A DNA stretch of 64,000 bases. It comes from Rhabdornis inornatus. Taxonomy: Eukaryota; Chordata; Aves; Passeriformes; Rhabdornithidae. The DNA lies in assembly GCA_013397075.1 (NCBI GenBank), contig VWZS01002871.1:476309-540308 (forward strand), given 5' to 3'. Positions 49,401-61,400 of this stretch are shown in pieces. Under the pieces are notes generated by a model. It had not been told where the DNA came from. It searched no databases and saw only the letters and a list, made by a program, of their open reading frames with translations. The position numbers and the translations under genes are program-made. The first letter of the stretch is position 1. Each line of letters starts with the position of its first letter.

Positions 49401-51727
49401 TAAAAAAAGATTATTTGTTTCTAGAAAAAATGAGATATGGATTAAAAAGAATCAAGGAGTTGAAGCTGTTTTTGTGTGGACAGTCCTCTAAATAATAAAT
49501 GAGCCCAAAAATTCATTCAAATTTGTATGTTCCTTCTGTTGTGTTTTACTGCTACTGCTCATATCCCAATGCAGGGCACTGTCCTTAGACCTCTCAGTAA
49601 TAATAAATAGATTTTATGTGTTTCACATCTAAGCTGAGTAAAGTAACTGTAAAGTAAAATATTTTAAGCCATTCTGTAGACTTATAACACAGTAATTTTA
49701 TGACAATTCAGGCAAATTCCACATTTCCAGTAATATTTTTCCTCTCCAGATGTTTTTTCAGATAGTAGTTTAGGACCTGCCTACTTAAAAATGCAACTTC
49801 TGTAGTTCAGTTCTGTAAATGTAAATGTCTCTGACCACTGTGGCAAAGACTGTACCATTCCCATTCTAGTTTCTGATAGTCAGCAGGAAGAGAGGAGAAA
49901 AAAATTTGCTTTCTGTGTCTTTCTGAGAGTGCTCTCTAGAATAGCTCAGTACCAGGTTTTAGTTATTATGAAGGAAATTTATGTTCAGAACAGCATAGAT
50001 GAAAAGATGTACATACAAAGTAGAGAGTGTTTAGTCTCTGTGTTCCTAAAATTGATGGTTTATTAAAAAAAAAAAATAAAGCTACAATGTATAGTCAGCT
50101 CAGAGCAAAGTGTGCTTGCTCATTAGTTTGGGAAAAGTTAATCCATATCCAGCCACAGCATTTCTTCAGAAGTTGCTCCCAAAAGGAAGAGTGGAATTCC
50201 AGCAACCTTCTATCTAATGCCTAAGTCTGGCTGGAACAACATTCCAGGTGCATGCCTGACAGTGGAATCCCAGAGCTGGATTTGAGTTTTCTTCATAGCA
50301 ATGTTACACTAAATCAGGAGAATGTGCCTTTAATGATACTGTTTTCTTTTCCAAATAAAGAAAATGTCTTTCTTCACCTGTCCTTGGAATACTCCATGGC
50401 ACAAAGAAATCACTTACTTAATGCCATTCCAGTTTACTGATAAAATGAAGCTCTGTAATCAACTCTGTTTTGGGGAAAAATTGACAGAGGCTGATGAAAA
50501 TACACCAGACTCTCGACAGACTGTCTTGGAACCTGCTCTACTCAGCTGTGATGACGAATATCTTTTGTCACCACAGTGTAGTGCTAATCTCTCAAATCAA
50601 TGCTTCCTATGCAGTAAAGCTTCCATCAGAGATCTAATCCTGCTCCTATTTAAGTCAGCAAGAAAAATAGAATAGGTTCGAGGGCAGTATATGCAGAGAA
50701 CTATAATCTCTGTAAATAAACAGACATTCTACTTGTAATCAATCATAGGGCAAGGAGCAGCAAATATTAGGGGGGAAATACAGATCATTTGCTTCCATTA
50801 CTGTATTAAGCCAATGGTTTTACTGGCTTAAGACTTTTAGTACATAATAGTAGATAATACTGAAGTTGCAAGGACAGAAAATTGGTTTTTTTGTCTGTTG
50901 CAATGCTGCCTGTCCCTGAAGAAGAGAAAAGAATAGAATGTGGTAGGACACCCCTCCCTGGCCCGGGGTTATATTCAGTCCAATACCCAGCCAGTAACTA
51001 CCCCCACTGTTTATTTATTTGTCTGATAACTTGGAACATCTGGTCTGTTCTGAATAGAAAATATTTTGCCTGTCTGGTGCTGACTGGGAGGCTGCAGTTG
51101 TGCATCACATCATCTCAGTAAGAGAGCTCAGCTACCCCAGTCACAAATAGTTCTTCAGAAAAGCTAATGAGTTAGAAACTTGAAAGGAATTTCTTCACCA
51201 ATTTGCTGGCTCACCTTTCATGTGTTTTTATGGGTTTTTAACATTAAGCATGAAAAATAAAGTGTATGGTCACATCTTGGTACACAGTTCTTTGACAGTT
51301 TCATTATTCATAGGCACAGATGGCCCATTTGTAAATCACAGCAAAAATACCTAATGCAGGTATTTTATTTTTTTATGAAACTAGGTTCTAGAGAAATATT
51401 TACATGGCTAATGATGACTATGCTTTCATTTCCAAAATGAGGAAAAGCACGTTAATTCTGTGTACAGCAATAAGCTCTTTGATTTTTTAAATCTTAGATG
51501 CTGATATTTTGGGCTAAGCATAAAGAATAGTAGTTCCCAGCATAAGCTTGCCAGAATGCACATTCTTTCAAGTGCATAAATGTGCAAAAGGGATATCTAC
51601 ATCTTGTTTTCCTGCAAATAGGGGGGAAAAAAAAGGTGTGTAAGAAGATATAAAACACAGGATGGGTAACTCAAGCTCTCGGTGCTTTTCCCTTCTTACT
51701 TTCAAGTCTCACTTTTTTTTTTTCCCC
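46436..51727. other. Intron 2 segment without recognisable elements
   Basis: Unique-looking AT-rich DNA with a CTAT run at 47790-47804. Open frames at 48038-48223, 50252-50675 and 50882-51121 (+) have no recognisable domain and no consistent splicing that I can show. Confidence 0.5.
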
Positions 51728-51762
51728 CCAATAAAGGCAAATGAGGCACTACTATTTAAATA
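51728..51762 (+). repeat. 35-bp CCAAT-to-TATA-like module, copy 1
   Basis: It begins CCAATAAAGGC and ends GGCACTACTATTTAAATA. A second copy at 55153-55187 differs at one base (G here, A there). It contains a CCAAT pentamer and, about 24 bases on, a TATTTAAATA box. An AATAAA hexamer follows at 51832-51837. The combination would suit a decayed LTR or promoter fragment, but I cannot name a family. Confidence 0.6.
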
Positions 51763-54700
51763 TCATTGCAGGAGCTGAATTGAAGTCATTTCAGTGCCTC
51801 AGAAATGCTGATGTGAGGTGGCAGAGCTATCAATAAAGTTGGCTGCACACAGTTTAATGGAGCAAAGGCAGCCTTGGACAAGGAATAAAAAAATTATGAA
51901 AGTACCAGAAAAAAAAAAAAGAAGGTCCAAATGACAGGGCAGCACAAGTGGGAGTGGGATGAATGCTAAGCCTTACTGATATTTATGTGAAATATAGAAT
52001 TTCCTTTCATATATGTTTTGTGATTTGTAAAGAAGGCATGAAAATAAATGAAGTAAAACAAGAAATGCATATTTGAACATTTCAATACATAGTGGGCCTG
52101 CATCTCCCTCTTTCTAGGTAGATGAATTTTTGGCTTCATCTGTAGAAATCTGTATCCGATCCAAAACATCTGTACACCCCTCAGGATACAATCATTTAAT
52201 TTATTCCTTAGTGCAGTTTCATACTGATGATCCTTTGTATCCCAGACAAGTTGTTTTAGGCTGCTCAACACCTCACAACAGTTTATCCTCAGACTGTTAT
52301 GTTTCTTCTACCAATAATTGCACAGAATGTAATAGTTCAGAAAAACCAGTACTGGTCTCTTTTAAATCTTCTTCCACAAATCAAAGAGACTTGTTGTATA
52401 TTGAGAATTTATCTTCACATATACACTTTAAAGAAGGTTAGAAATATGGTTATGTTTGCAAATGCTGTAATTAAAAATAACAATCTCAACATCTTTTTTA
52501 AACACCAGTTGTTTCAGTAGTTTGCCATATGTAGATTACCAAGAATTTCTCCTTTGACATCTTGAAGATCCCTTTCTTCTGTGACCTTAACAACTGTGAC
52601 AAGTCTAATGAAATCCAAAATACAGCTTGATGGAAGAGAATAATTAAGAGACTGTTTTCACTCTGTGATGCCTCAGAGAGGGATCATCACAGAATCTTTC
52701 ATAAACTACTTATTATAAGTAAAAAATCAGTAAGATTGATTAGATTAGATCAATTAATTAGACTTAGAGAACAGATTGTTTTATAAGTTGTATTTAATAT
52801 GCAAAAAGACATATTTTCTGTCAAATGAATCATAGGAGCACTATATTTAATTTAGGCTTGCAAAAAAAGGTACTGAGATTTTATCCTTAGAATCATAATA
52901 AAAAAACCTCCTACAAGAAAAGCAGTGTAGGTGATAGACTGCACAACATTCTAAATACATCACTGGGCCTCTACAAGCATTCCAGTGATGGATCAGGATT
53001 GTTTTGGAAAGTAATCAGATAAATCCTGTTGGAAAACCTGCATGGGGAAGATGTTCTTTCAGGAATTTTCTCCTCACTGTACATAAATATTGATATTTAT
53101 GTGTGTAGTGGTAGGATATGCCATAATGGTGGATAACATTAAGTCATGGACATAAGTTTTATGTGCCATACCTATATAAATAACAAGAAAACCAGCAGTG
53201 TCTGCTATCTTAGATTGACACAGCTGTATATTCCTTGTTACTGTTGTTGCACTGAGGCAAGTAGTACCTTCCTTTTAGGCAGTTAAACACTTTTTCTCCA
53301 TAGATTCATGTTCAGGTTTAGATAAAATACCTTGAAAAGTATTCATCTTCATATCCAAGCTGAACAGCACAACTAAAACCTTTTCTTTTAAATAGTGGAC
53401 ATAAACAAAAAACTGGAAGAACACTTGCTGAATTAGGCCCAAGTAATGTCCCAGATAAAAACCTTTATAAAAACCTAGGCTGACTCGCTCTTGATGTTGC
53501 TCTGGGATATATCTCTACAAAGATTTTAGAGTCCTGCATCAGCTGTATTTCCCAAGAAGTGCTGTGTCTCTCTGTTAATACATGAGCCTTTTAGCTGTCT
53601 TCCATACCCTCTAATAAATCTAGTGAGGAGCAGTCCTTCCTTTTGAAACACATTTGACTGGAATTTATTCAGGGAATAATTCCTCTACCTACTCTAAGCA
53701 TCATTTCTGCCTTTGAAGCAGCTCTTGTCCTTTTGTGAGACATCGAGGGTACTCGAAGGCTTGTGGAGGAATCCCTCCCACAACCACAGCTGATCCATCA
53801 TCCCACATCCTCCCTGACCCTGTGCTCTTCCATCTTTTCTGATGAACTGCCCTCATGACTGACCTCTCTGTTCTGTATCAATAGATGTGTTAGCAAACAT
53901 ACTTGATGAAAACATCGTATTAGGACAGGTCCTTTCATTGAGATCAGATCTAGGACAGTGAACAGCAATGTAACTGGAGTGAAAAATCCCTGAAATCCAT
54001 CTTCTGCACTTTGGCAATAAAGCAGTTTTAAGAGATGGCTGTTTTAAGGCATCTGTTGCTTTGGGCAAACACACTGTTTCATGTAAAAAGGCAAAACCTT
54101 TCTTCATATTCTTTCATGGTGAACGTGGGCAGAGTCCTCATTACAGAAATTTCAGTGTTCTAGACAAGCAGAAACACAGTGATAAAATACATGTTTTCCA
54201 CTCCCTAACCTCTGTTCTTATCCTGCCAACATTACATGAGATACAAATAAAAGGAAAAAGTGCATTGAAGTGCTTTGCAGTGTTGATTTATAGAGACTTG
54301 TACTTCTCTAAACCGTCATCCTGCTTGATGCAAAATGCATGTGGGCTTTTTTCTCTTCTTTTTCAATTTCTGTATCTTAGATGAAAGCTACTGGATGTAT
54401 TTTTAATTCAGAAAGTGCCTTTTTGAAGTCCTGTCTGTGTTTCTCTTTAATCTCTTTTTATATTATTTTGTCTGATTTTTCTATTTAACATGTAAGTTGA
54501 AGTGAGGCAGTGTACCTATTCAGTACTTTTACATGCTTCTAGCCCTTCCCTACAGCTGTCTTTTCTGCTACATTGATGATTTTTTTTTCTTTACCTGCCC
54601 ACATTTCTGCTCTTTTTAGTCCTTGGATGTGTCAGTATAAATCTTTTTTATCTTCAAAAATTCTGCTCTTGCCCAAATGCTGTCATGTACAGTAGGGGTC

Positions 54701-55152
54701 CTCTAAGTGTCTTTCCTTGGCTGGATATAGATTTTTTTTTTCCTTATATTCTTTTCTGCCCTTTAACCTGTTTTTTTTTAATATTTCTATTTCAACTTGA
54801 TAGCTTACTGCTTTTAGCCTAAGTAATTCATCACATAGGACTTTTAATTAAAACTTTCCTACAAATGATATGAACTGTGTTCTGTATACAGATGTTCCAT
54901 ATTTTGGTGGTTACCCCTTCAGTAGCAGAGGGTAAAAACTTTTGATGACTGTATCTGCCTGAATGATCTAGATTTCAAACTGGGGCTGCTGTAGTTTCCA
55001 TGATTTTTTTTCCTTTTTTCCACAAAGTAAATTTAGCTTTCTATTTTTTTTCATATCATCTGGAAAAATTTTCCTTCGGTTTAGTAGCCATAAAATTTAC
55101 AGTGTGGCATAACTTTTTAATGCTTATTAAATATGCAAAATGGAAAATTTTT
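51763..55152. other. Intron 2 segment without recognisable elements
   Basis: AT-rich DNA. An acceptor-like CTCCCTCTTTCTAG at 52104-52117 precedes an open frame to 52441 (+), and another open frame lies at 54061-54384 (+). Neither matches a protein I know, and opposite-strand frames overlap both, so I do not call genes here. Confidence 0.45.
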
Positions 55153-55187
55153 CCAATAAAGGCAAATAAGGCACTACTATTTAAATA
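55153..55187 (+). repeat. 35-bp CCAAT-to-TATA-like module, copy 2
   Basis: Matches 51728-51762 at 34 of 35 positions. It lies directly against the 3' end of the antisense CR1 that starts at 55188, so it was either the insertion site of the CR1 or was inserted into its tail. Confidence 0.6.
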
Positions 55188-55475
55188 CCCCTCTGCAGTC
55201 TGCAGGGGCATCTTCAACTCTGTTAGTTGGCTCAGAGCTCTGTCCAAGCCTGACCTTGAAAGTTTCCAGGGATGGGACATCTGCAATCTCACTGGACATC
55301 TTCCTCCATGTTTTAACACCTTCACTGCAAAAGGTTTCTTCCTCAGAACTCATCCGTACCATCTTTTAGTTTAAAAACATTGCCTCTTGTCCTTTCACAA
55401 CATGCCCTGCTAAAAATTGTGTCTCTATCTTTCTTTAAGCCCTCTTTCATTACTGAAAGCCTGCACTAAGGAGAA
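55188..55475 (-). mobile_element. CR1 LINE 3' fragment, antisense, lacking its extreme 3' end
   Basis: The minus strand reads GACACAATTTTTAGCAGGGC, then a TTTTAAACTAAAAGATGGT region, then the ORF2 C-terminal words DVPSLETFKVRLGQSSEPTN, all typical of CR1. The usual last 50-60 bases and terminal octamer repeat are missing and are replaced by the CCAAT-TATA module. The imperfect CTGCAG palindrome at 55188-55208 is the diverged CR1 CCCTGC...GCAGGG region. Confidence 0.85.
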
Positions 55476-58400
55476 AGTGTGCCAGCACATGGGTTGCCTA
55501 AATTCAGATGTGAGAGTAGCTTGGTCATATTCACCTAAAAGCAGCTTTTATCAGATCTGAAGCAGCCAGCACTGTTGCATTTGCTTAAATATAAAGCAGA
55601 TAACTGAGAAAAAGACCAGGAAAAGATCACCACTCACATGTCACCACATGCACCCATCCAGGGGAATAGCTAGATGTAATGTCCAAGGACACAACTGCTT
55701 CTCTTCTCGAAAAGATTTCTGGCCAGGAAAAAAAAAAAAAAGCCTTTATTCAGCTCCTACAAGCTAAAGTTGCTTTTAACCATATTCTTTGTTAACTGTA
55801 ATTATACTTCTGTGACTAAGAAAATAAGGAAGTTTCTCAATGAAAAGCAAAAGTGAAGACATATAAAGTGGCTTAACACAATGACAATAGTGTTAATGAA
55901 GATAAGAATGCATAGTCTGGCTTGTGCCTTTTCTGAAAGGAAACCGGATGATTTTTAAAATCCAGCTAAGAAATGCCTAAATGAACAAATGAGTGAATGA
56001 AATCAGTATTTATGTAAACCCAAAATCTGTTTCATGGTCCAGTTCTTAGTGATGCAGGTATCTGGGAGTAGGGTTGTCTCCAGTATCCTGTGTTCCTTGA
56101 AGAAGAGATCTCTGTCAGTATGATGGATTTTTTAATGCTCTGTTCTCCTGCTCCTTTCTCTTTGGATTGCCCTTCAATTTAAGGTTGTTAAAATAAATGT
56201 CCCTGTTTTGCCAACAACTTTGGCTGAACAAGTAGGGAATGCTTTGTCCATCTTAATAAACAAAGGACGGGTTAGGGGTGTGAAGTACAGGCAAATTGCC
56301 AGTGTCTGGAATTTACTGATGTTAGTTTGTGTGTGTACCCCAACTGTCCTCTTCTATTACATTAACAGATGAAGCTCTGTGAAAAATTTCCAAGGGTGAA
56401 ATAGTTTATTTGTGAAAATGATGTCAAATGGATTGTTTGGGCACATACATCAAAGATCTAAAAATGTGGCCATTAGCATAATCAGTTTGTTAGAAAAGGT
56501 GCAGCAAAAATATCTTTATTTCCTCTTCCCACTTTTACCTTGTTTGACTTGCTAATTTAATCATTGGTGCTGAAGCTAGGGCTCAGATATTCAGTGGAAG
56601 AGGTGAGTGTTTCCCACGGATGTTGTTAGTTAAAATTTCTGCCTGATTTGAATGTAAATCATGAATAAAAAACCAACGAAACAAACAGGTTGGGGGCACT
56701 TCATTTCTCCAGTGGGAAAGGGAGAGTGTTCTCATCAGGGGTATGAATTTAATTAAGAGCTGCTGAATTAAGAGCCCCTGTAACAAAGTCCTGGTTTTCA
56801 CTGGCTAAAAAGAGGGTTTTACCACTACTTCATACATGGACTTATAATATGCACAATTATCTCAAGATAAAAACACTGTGGCATCCTTCCCACTTGGCTT
56901 ATGGTTGACCGTCTTCGATTTGAGTTGCAGGCAAATTGATCTGTCTTGTTTACTCCAGAAAAAAAAATGCTTCTGAAGAATGAAAACAAGGTGTTGTATG
57001 ACTGTAGGCAGCAGGCACTGTTGAGCAGGAGTACCTGAAGGGAGATATCCATATTAAATATTTCCTTACTTATTCTGTTGCCAATTCAGAGATGAAAATC
57101 ATACACCACTTGGCTGGAGTTATTTGGTAATAAACATAATAAGGCATGAAGTCATTCTCAATTCATGATGTGGACCTGCATTAATTTTCTTATTAATCAG
57201 TGTAGGAAGGAGTACTGAAATCACCAGCACTGACTGCACTTAGAAATACAATTTTTGTTGGTAAAGGGAGGGATGTAGATGTTGGGAAGTGAATTACTTT
57301 CATGCGGGGAAATCATATTTTGCCTTAGACTGAGAGAATCAATAACTCAAAATCCTTCTTTACTATTCAGAAAGGCAAAGTTAGTCACTGAGTTATTATA
57401 TCTTTAGAACTTCTGGTGTTTTCTCAGGACTCAGATGTCATTTGTTAAACGTTCTGGCCAGGATTTCTGATACAGGCAGATATGCATAGTATATTAAAGT
57501 CTTAAGGACCTGGTGTAGAAAGAGGAGACTGTGATCTTTCAAAAGTGTTCAATCCAAGTTTTCTCAAAATTCTCTTAGGAGTCTCTTGATTCTTCTTTTT
57601 CAGAATTGAAATGTGAAAACTATAAATATTTAAAATGTTTGATAACCTACACTGACCCGATATCTAGAACCTGCAAGCACAGTGACCTTCCATACACCCA
57701 ATACAAACCTAATTACTGAGTGCTTTTTTCCAAGAATTAACATACATGCAGCAGAACTTATAATGTATAATTTAGACCAGATTGCATACAGTGTGTGTGA
57801 AATAATGAATGGACTTTTCTTATTCATTCTCTGATGATATACATTTCCCTGGTGCTCATTCTGTCACTAATTCCAAAACTTCATGCTAGGAGATGAATTT
57901 AAATTATACAGTAACTCTTAAGATGGCAGTCATGTTATTGGTATCCTAGCTTTTCCTTCTCTCTTCTCTTTCCTCTATTAAAAAAAGAAAAAAAGAAAAT
58001 TGTATAACACAATATATTTTATCTAATTATGTATGTATTATGCTTAGACAGAACTTGCTATTTTATTTCTCTGCTTACTTATTCCATCTGTTCATTTTGT
58101 TAGTAAAATATTAAATAATACACCTTTGCTGACATACTTGGCTTCACACTGTTACTCCTATGGACTTCTATTTCAAATAATTATCAAAACTGTATAACAT
58201 GGGTGGATCTTGTCCTATTCCAGTAGCTAACTGGTTTCCTTTGGGTAAAGTATCATAGCTCCTGCCAGCTTTAAAGATAAATTTAAAGGCTGGTTTGCCT
58301 TCTGTGTCATCTTGGTAAAGGAACCAAGGGAAGAGGCCTCAGCCTGGAGTTTCAGCCACCAGGATATTGCATAATCCTCATGGGACAGGGTGTCCAAGTG

Positions 58401-61400
58401 CTCCCATTTAACAAATGCTGCCCACGGGTGGCCCTACAGACATAGACTCTTGAGAATCATTGCTTTAATGGCAAATTGCTGCCACAAATATTTGTTAGCT
58501 GTGTTCCCAGAACAAGCTTTGCCCTCAAAGCCTTGAGCTGTCAGGCACATTGACGTCAGGATTAGGTCCACAATTGTTTGTTGCATCCAAAGCTTTGCCT
58601 TTCTGGTGCCTTTGCTAATGAAGTATGGGTTTTTTTTGTTCTTCTGGCCTCTCACTGTCTCTGTTTGTTTGTGCTTTCCCAGTAAGGAAGAAGGAGTTGC
58701 CTGCTGACTTTACGAAAAATCCTTCACAAGAAGGTTCAATGGGGCCACTTTAACCTGCTTCAGTGATTCTTACTTACTGTCTTAAGTAATTGAAACTTAA
58801 TTTGGATACATGTGATCTGGGTACTATTGCCAGTGAGCCTTGAAAATTCCTTACTTTCTAATAAAATATTGGAAATACAGAACTTCTGACTATCTCACTC
58901 TGTAAGCATAGAGATAAGCTTTGCTTTCTGTCACAAATCCAGTGTGCACTTTTCCTGTCTGAGGAGCTTGGACTCCGTACCCTTGCTCATGTATTTTCCA
59001 AACCTCATTTCTCTTCTGGTTTCGTGTTTGAATCTCATTGTAGAGTGGCTTGTTACTATGACACCTTATTTTGTACTTTCTAATTGGATCTGTAGTGATT
59101 TGTAAGTGTTAATACTTCAGGTATTAACAAGCACATACTTCAAGGGGAGTATTAGGTTACTACTGGAGACAAGCTTTTCCAGAACTGTGGATTTATGAAC
59201 AGACAGAATAATAGTTGTTTTCCATTTGTAGCTTGCATTATTTGGCCAATCCTGTAGCTCATGTGAGACCTGTAAGCCTTCAAAGCTTGGTTGGTGAAAG
59301 AAACTACTGATTTTGTCAGAATTTCAACAAACTCATATGTGATTTACCACCATGGCCATTGCACTGCTGTGGGGAGACAAACCATAAGAAAGAGAAGGGG
59401 CTCATTTCCTCTGTCAAAACCACAAAAGTCTTCTGGATTTGCAGTTCCTACACATCTCCTGAAAGCTGAGAGTTACAGAGGAGCAATGCAGGTTTTTGTG
59501 TCAGTGCACAGCTTTAACCTTTCTGAGTGTGAAAGTAGCTTCCTCTTCCTTCATTCTGTTTTTCAAGATGCTTCTATGAATTTCAATCTCAGTTTAGGTA
59601 CATGACCCACTTGTGAGTCATGTGAACATTTTGCTGGTAAGCCTGGCTGAAGGTCAGGTGCCTTCAGAATTTTTGTGTTTTTGTATCCTGTGAAGATACA
59701 TCAGCAGCTAAATCCTTCCTGTCCTACTTTAGTTTTTTTTAAGGCTGTAGTCATGGCTGAATACTGCAGTTCAGTGGATCAGAGTCTGGATCCATCCTGA
59801 ATAAATTCCTAGTGAGGTTCAGTTCTTACTTTATAGAGTTTGCAATCTAGTTCTGGCATAATACTGTTATCCTGCCTCCACAGAGAAGATTTTTTTTCTC
59901 AGTCACTTAGTGACTGGGAGCTAAAAAAACCCTTTTTTGATAAGAAAGGCTGAATTCCTGATGCAATTGCTTTGGCTGGAAGACTGTGAAGTTCAGGTAG
60001 GAGTAGTTGATCTATTGTGTGTGAATACAAGCAGGCAGTACCTCTACTGCTGAAGTTCCTGAAATTATGTGAATATCCCTATTTAATTAGTGCCTTCTGA
60101 TAATTTTGCTTGTGTAACTTGTTTTTCCTAGCTAGACAGTTTACCTTAGCTATTGTCAAAAGGCTTTTAACTGGAGTAGAAAATTCAGCTGTGAATTCAG
60201 GTAAACCACACTCTTCTGTCTAGTTCTTCCTGCAGTTTGAAATTTTCTTGTGCAATTTAGTAGCTCCCTCCTGCCAAACCATGCTGGTAGAATTTAATCT
60301 ACAAAAAAGCTTTGTAAAAGCACCTCTGTACAACTCTCCTGCCCCTCAAAAATTTTCCTCCAGATGCCCATTTCTCTGTTATGAATGAGTACTTTCCAGC
60401 AATACATTATAAAAATATTCTCTGTAGAGAGTAAATTGAGGAAAGGTGTTTTCCTGTTTTGAGAGAAGGAAGGGGTAAAAATGCTGAGTTTTGCATGTGG
60501 AAGACCTGAGATGGGCACATGAAGGAGCACTCACAGGTGTAGGATTGGGCACCAGAATGAAAAATCAGTTCTCATGCTTTTAATTATTTATTTATGAAGC
60601 AAAGCACTCATGAAATTGGCTTCATCAGAGCATTTCATGTAGGTTCTTTAGTTTTTTGGAAACTATCTGAACTTCAGAATACTTGCGAGATTTTGAAGTG
60701 CCATGGTAGTAAGTGGTTTGGTTTTTCAGGTCCCATCACAAGCTGTGATCCCACCATCCTGAAGAAGCCCAGTTGGGGAAATTGGGTAAATCCATCTTGT
60801 TTTGTGAAGACTATTTCAACAAAATTATTCTTTGCAAAGAAGTAATGAATTTCTAAAGCTGTGGTAAATGCTGAGTGTTTTCTTTGTGATCTACTGACTA
60901 AAATGCTCTGACAGAATGGAGATAGTTATTTGTCATGGTGGCAACTGAAAAATAATGTGTAGAAATTAATGTAAAAATTTTTTATGCATCATTATAACAC
61001 TTAGCTCAAGTAAAAAGTAATATGTGGATAATTGGTAGAAAATAATGCAGGTAATCTAAATTACACTCCAGTCCTGAAGTGTATCAGTAGAGATGTTTAA
61101 GAACTAGAATTTAAAACCAAAGGGAAAGTTGAATAGTTGGGCTACCTAGCATATTAAAATCCTATAAAGGATGAAAAGACTGAGCAGTGAATATTTCCAC
61201 ATAAATGAAAGGTTCCAGAAATATGTCATGAAAAACTCTTTGCATTTATGTGTTTTAAATATTTAAATGACTCTGCATATTTACGTAATTTTCCCTAGCG
61301 GAAACAGCATTTTCAAATTAAGTTTATTCTTCATGTTCCTCTAATTCAGTTTTGTCAGAATCAACCTAAATAAGCAGGTTTGAATTGAATAATATTTTCT

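Noticed and set aside
55188..55208. CTGCAG-containing palindrome considered as a regulatory hairpin
   Set aside because: It matches the diverged CCCTGC...GCAGGG part of the CR1 3' region and so is explained by the transposon.
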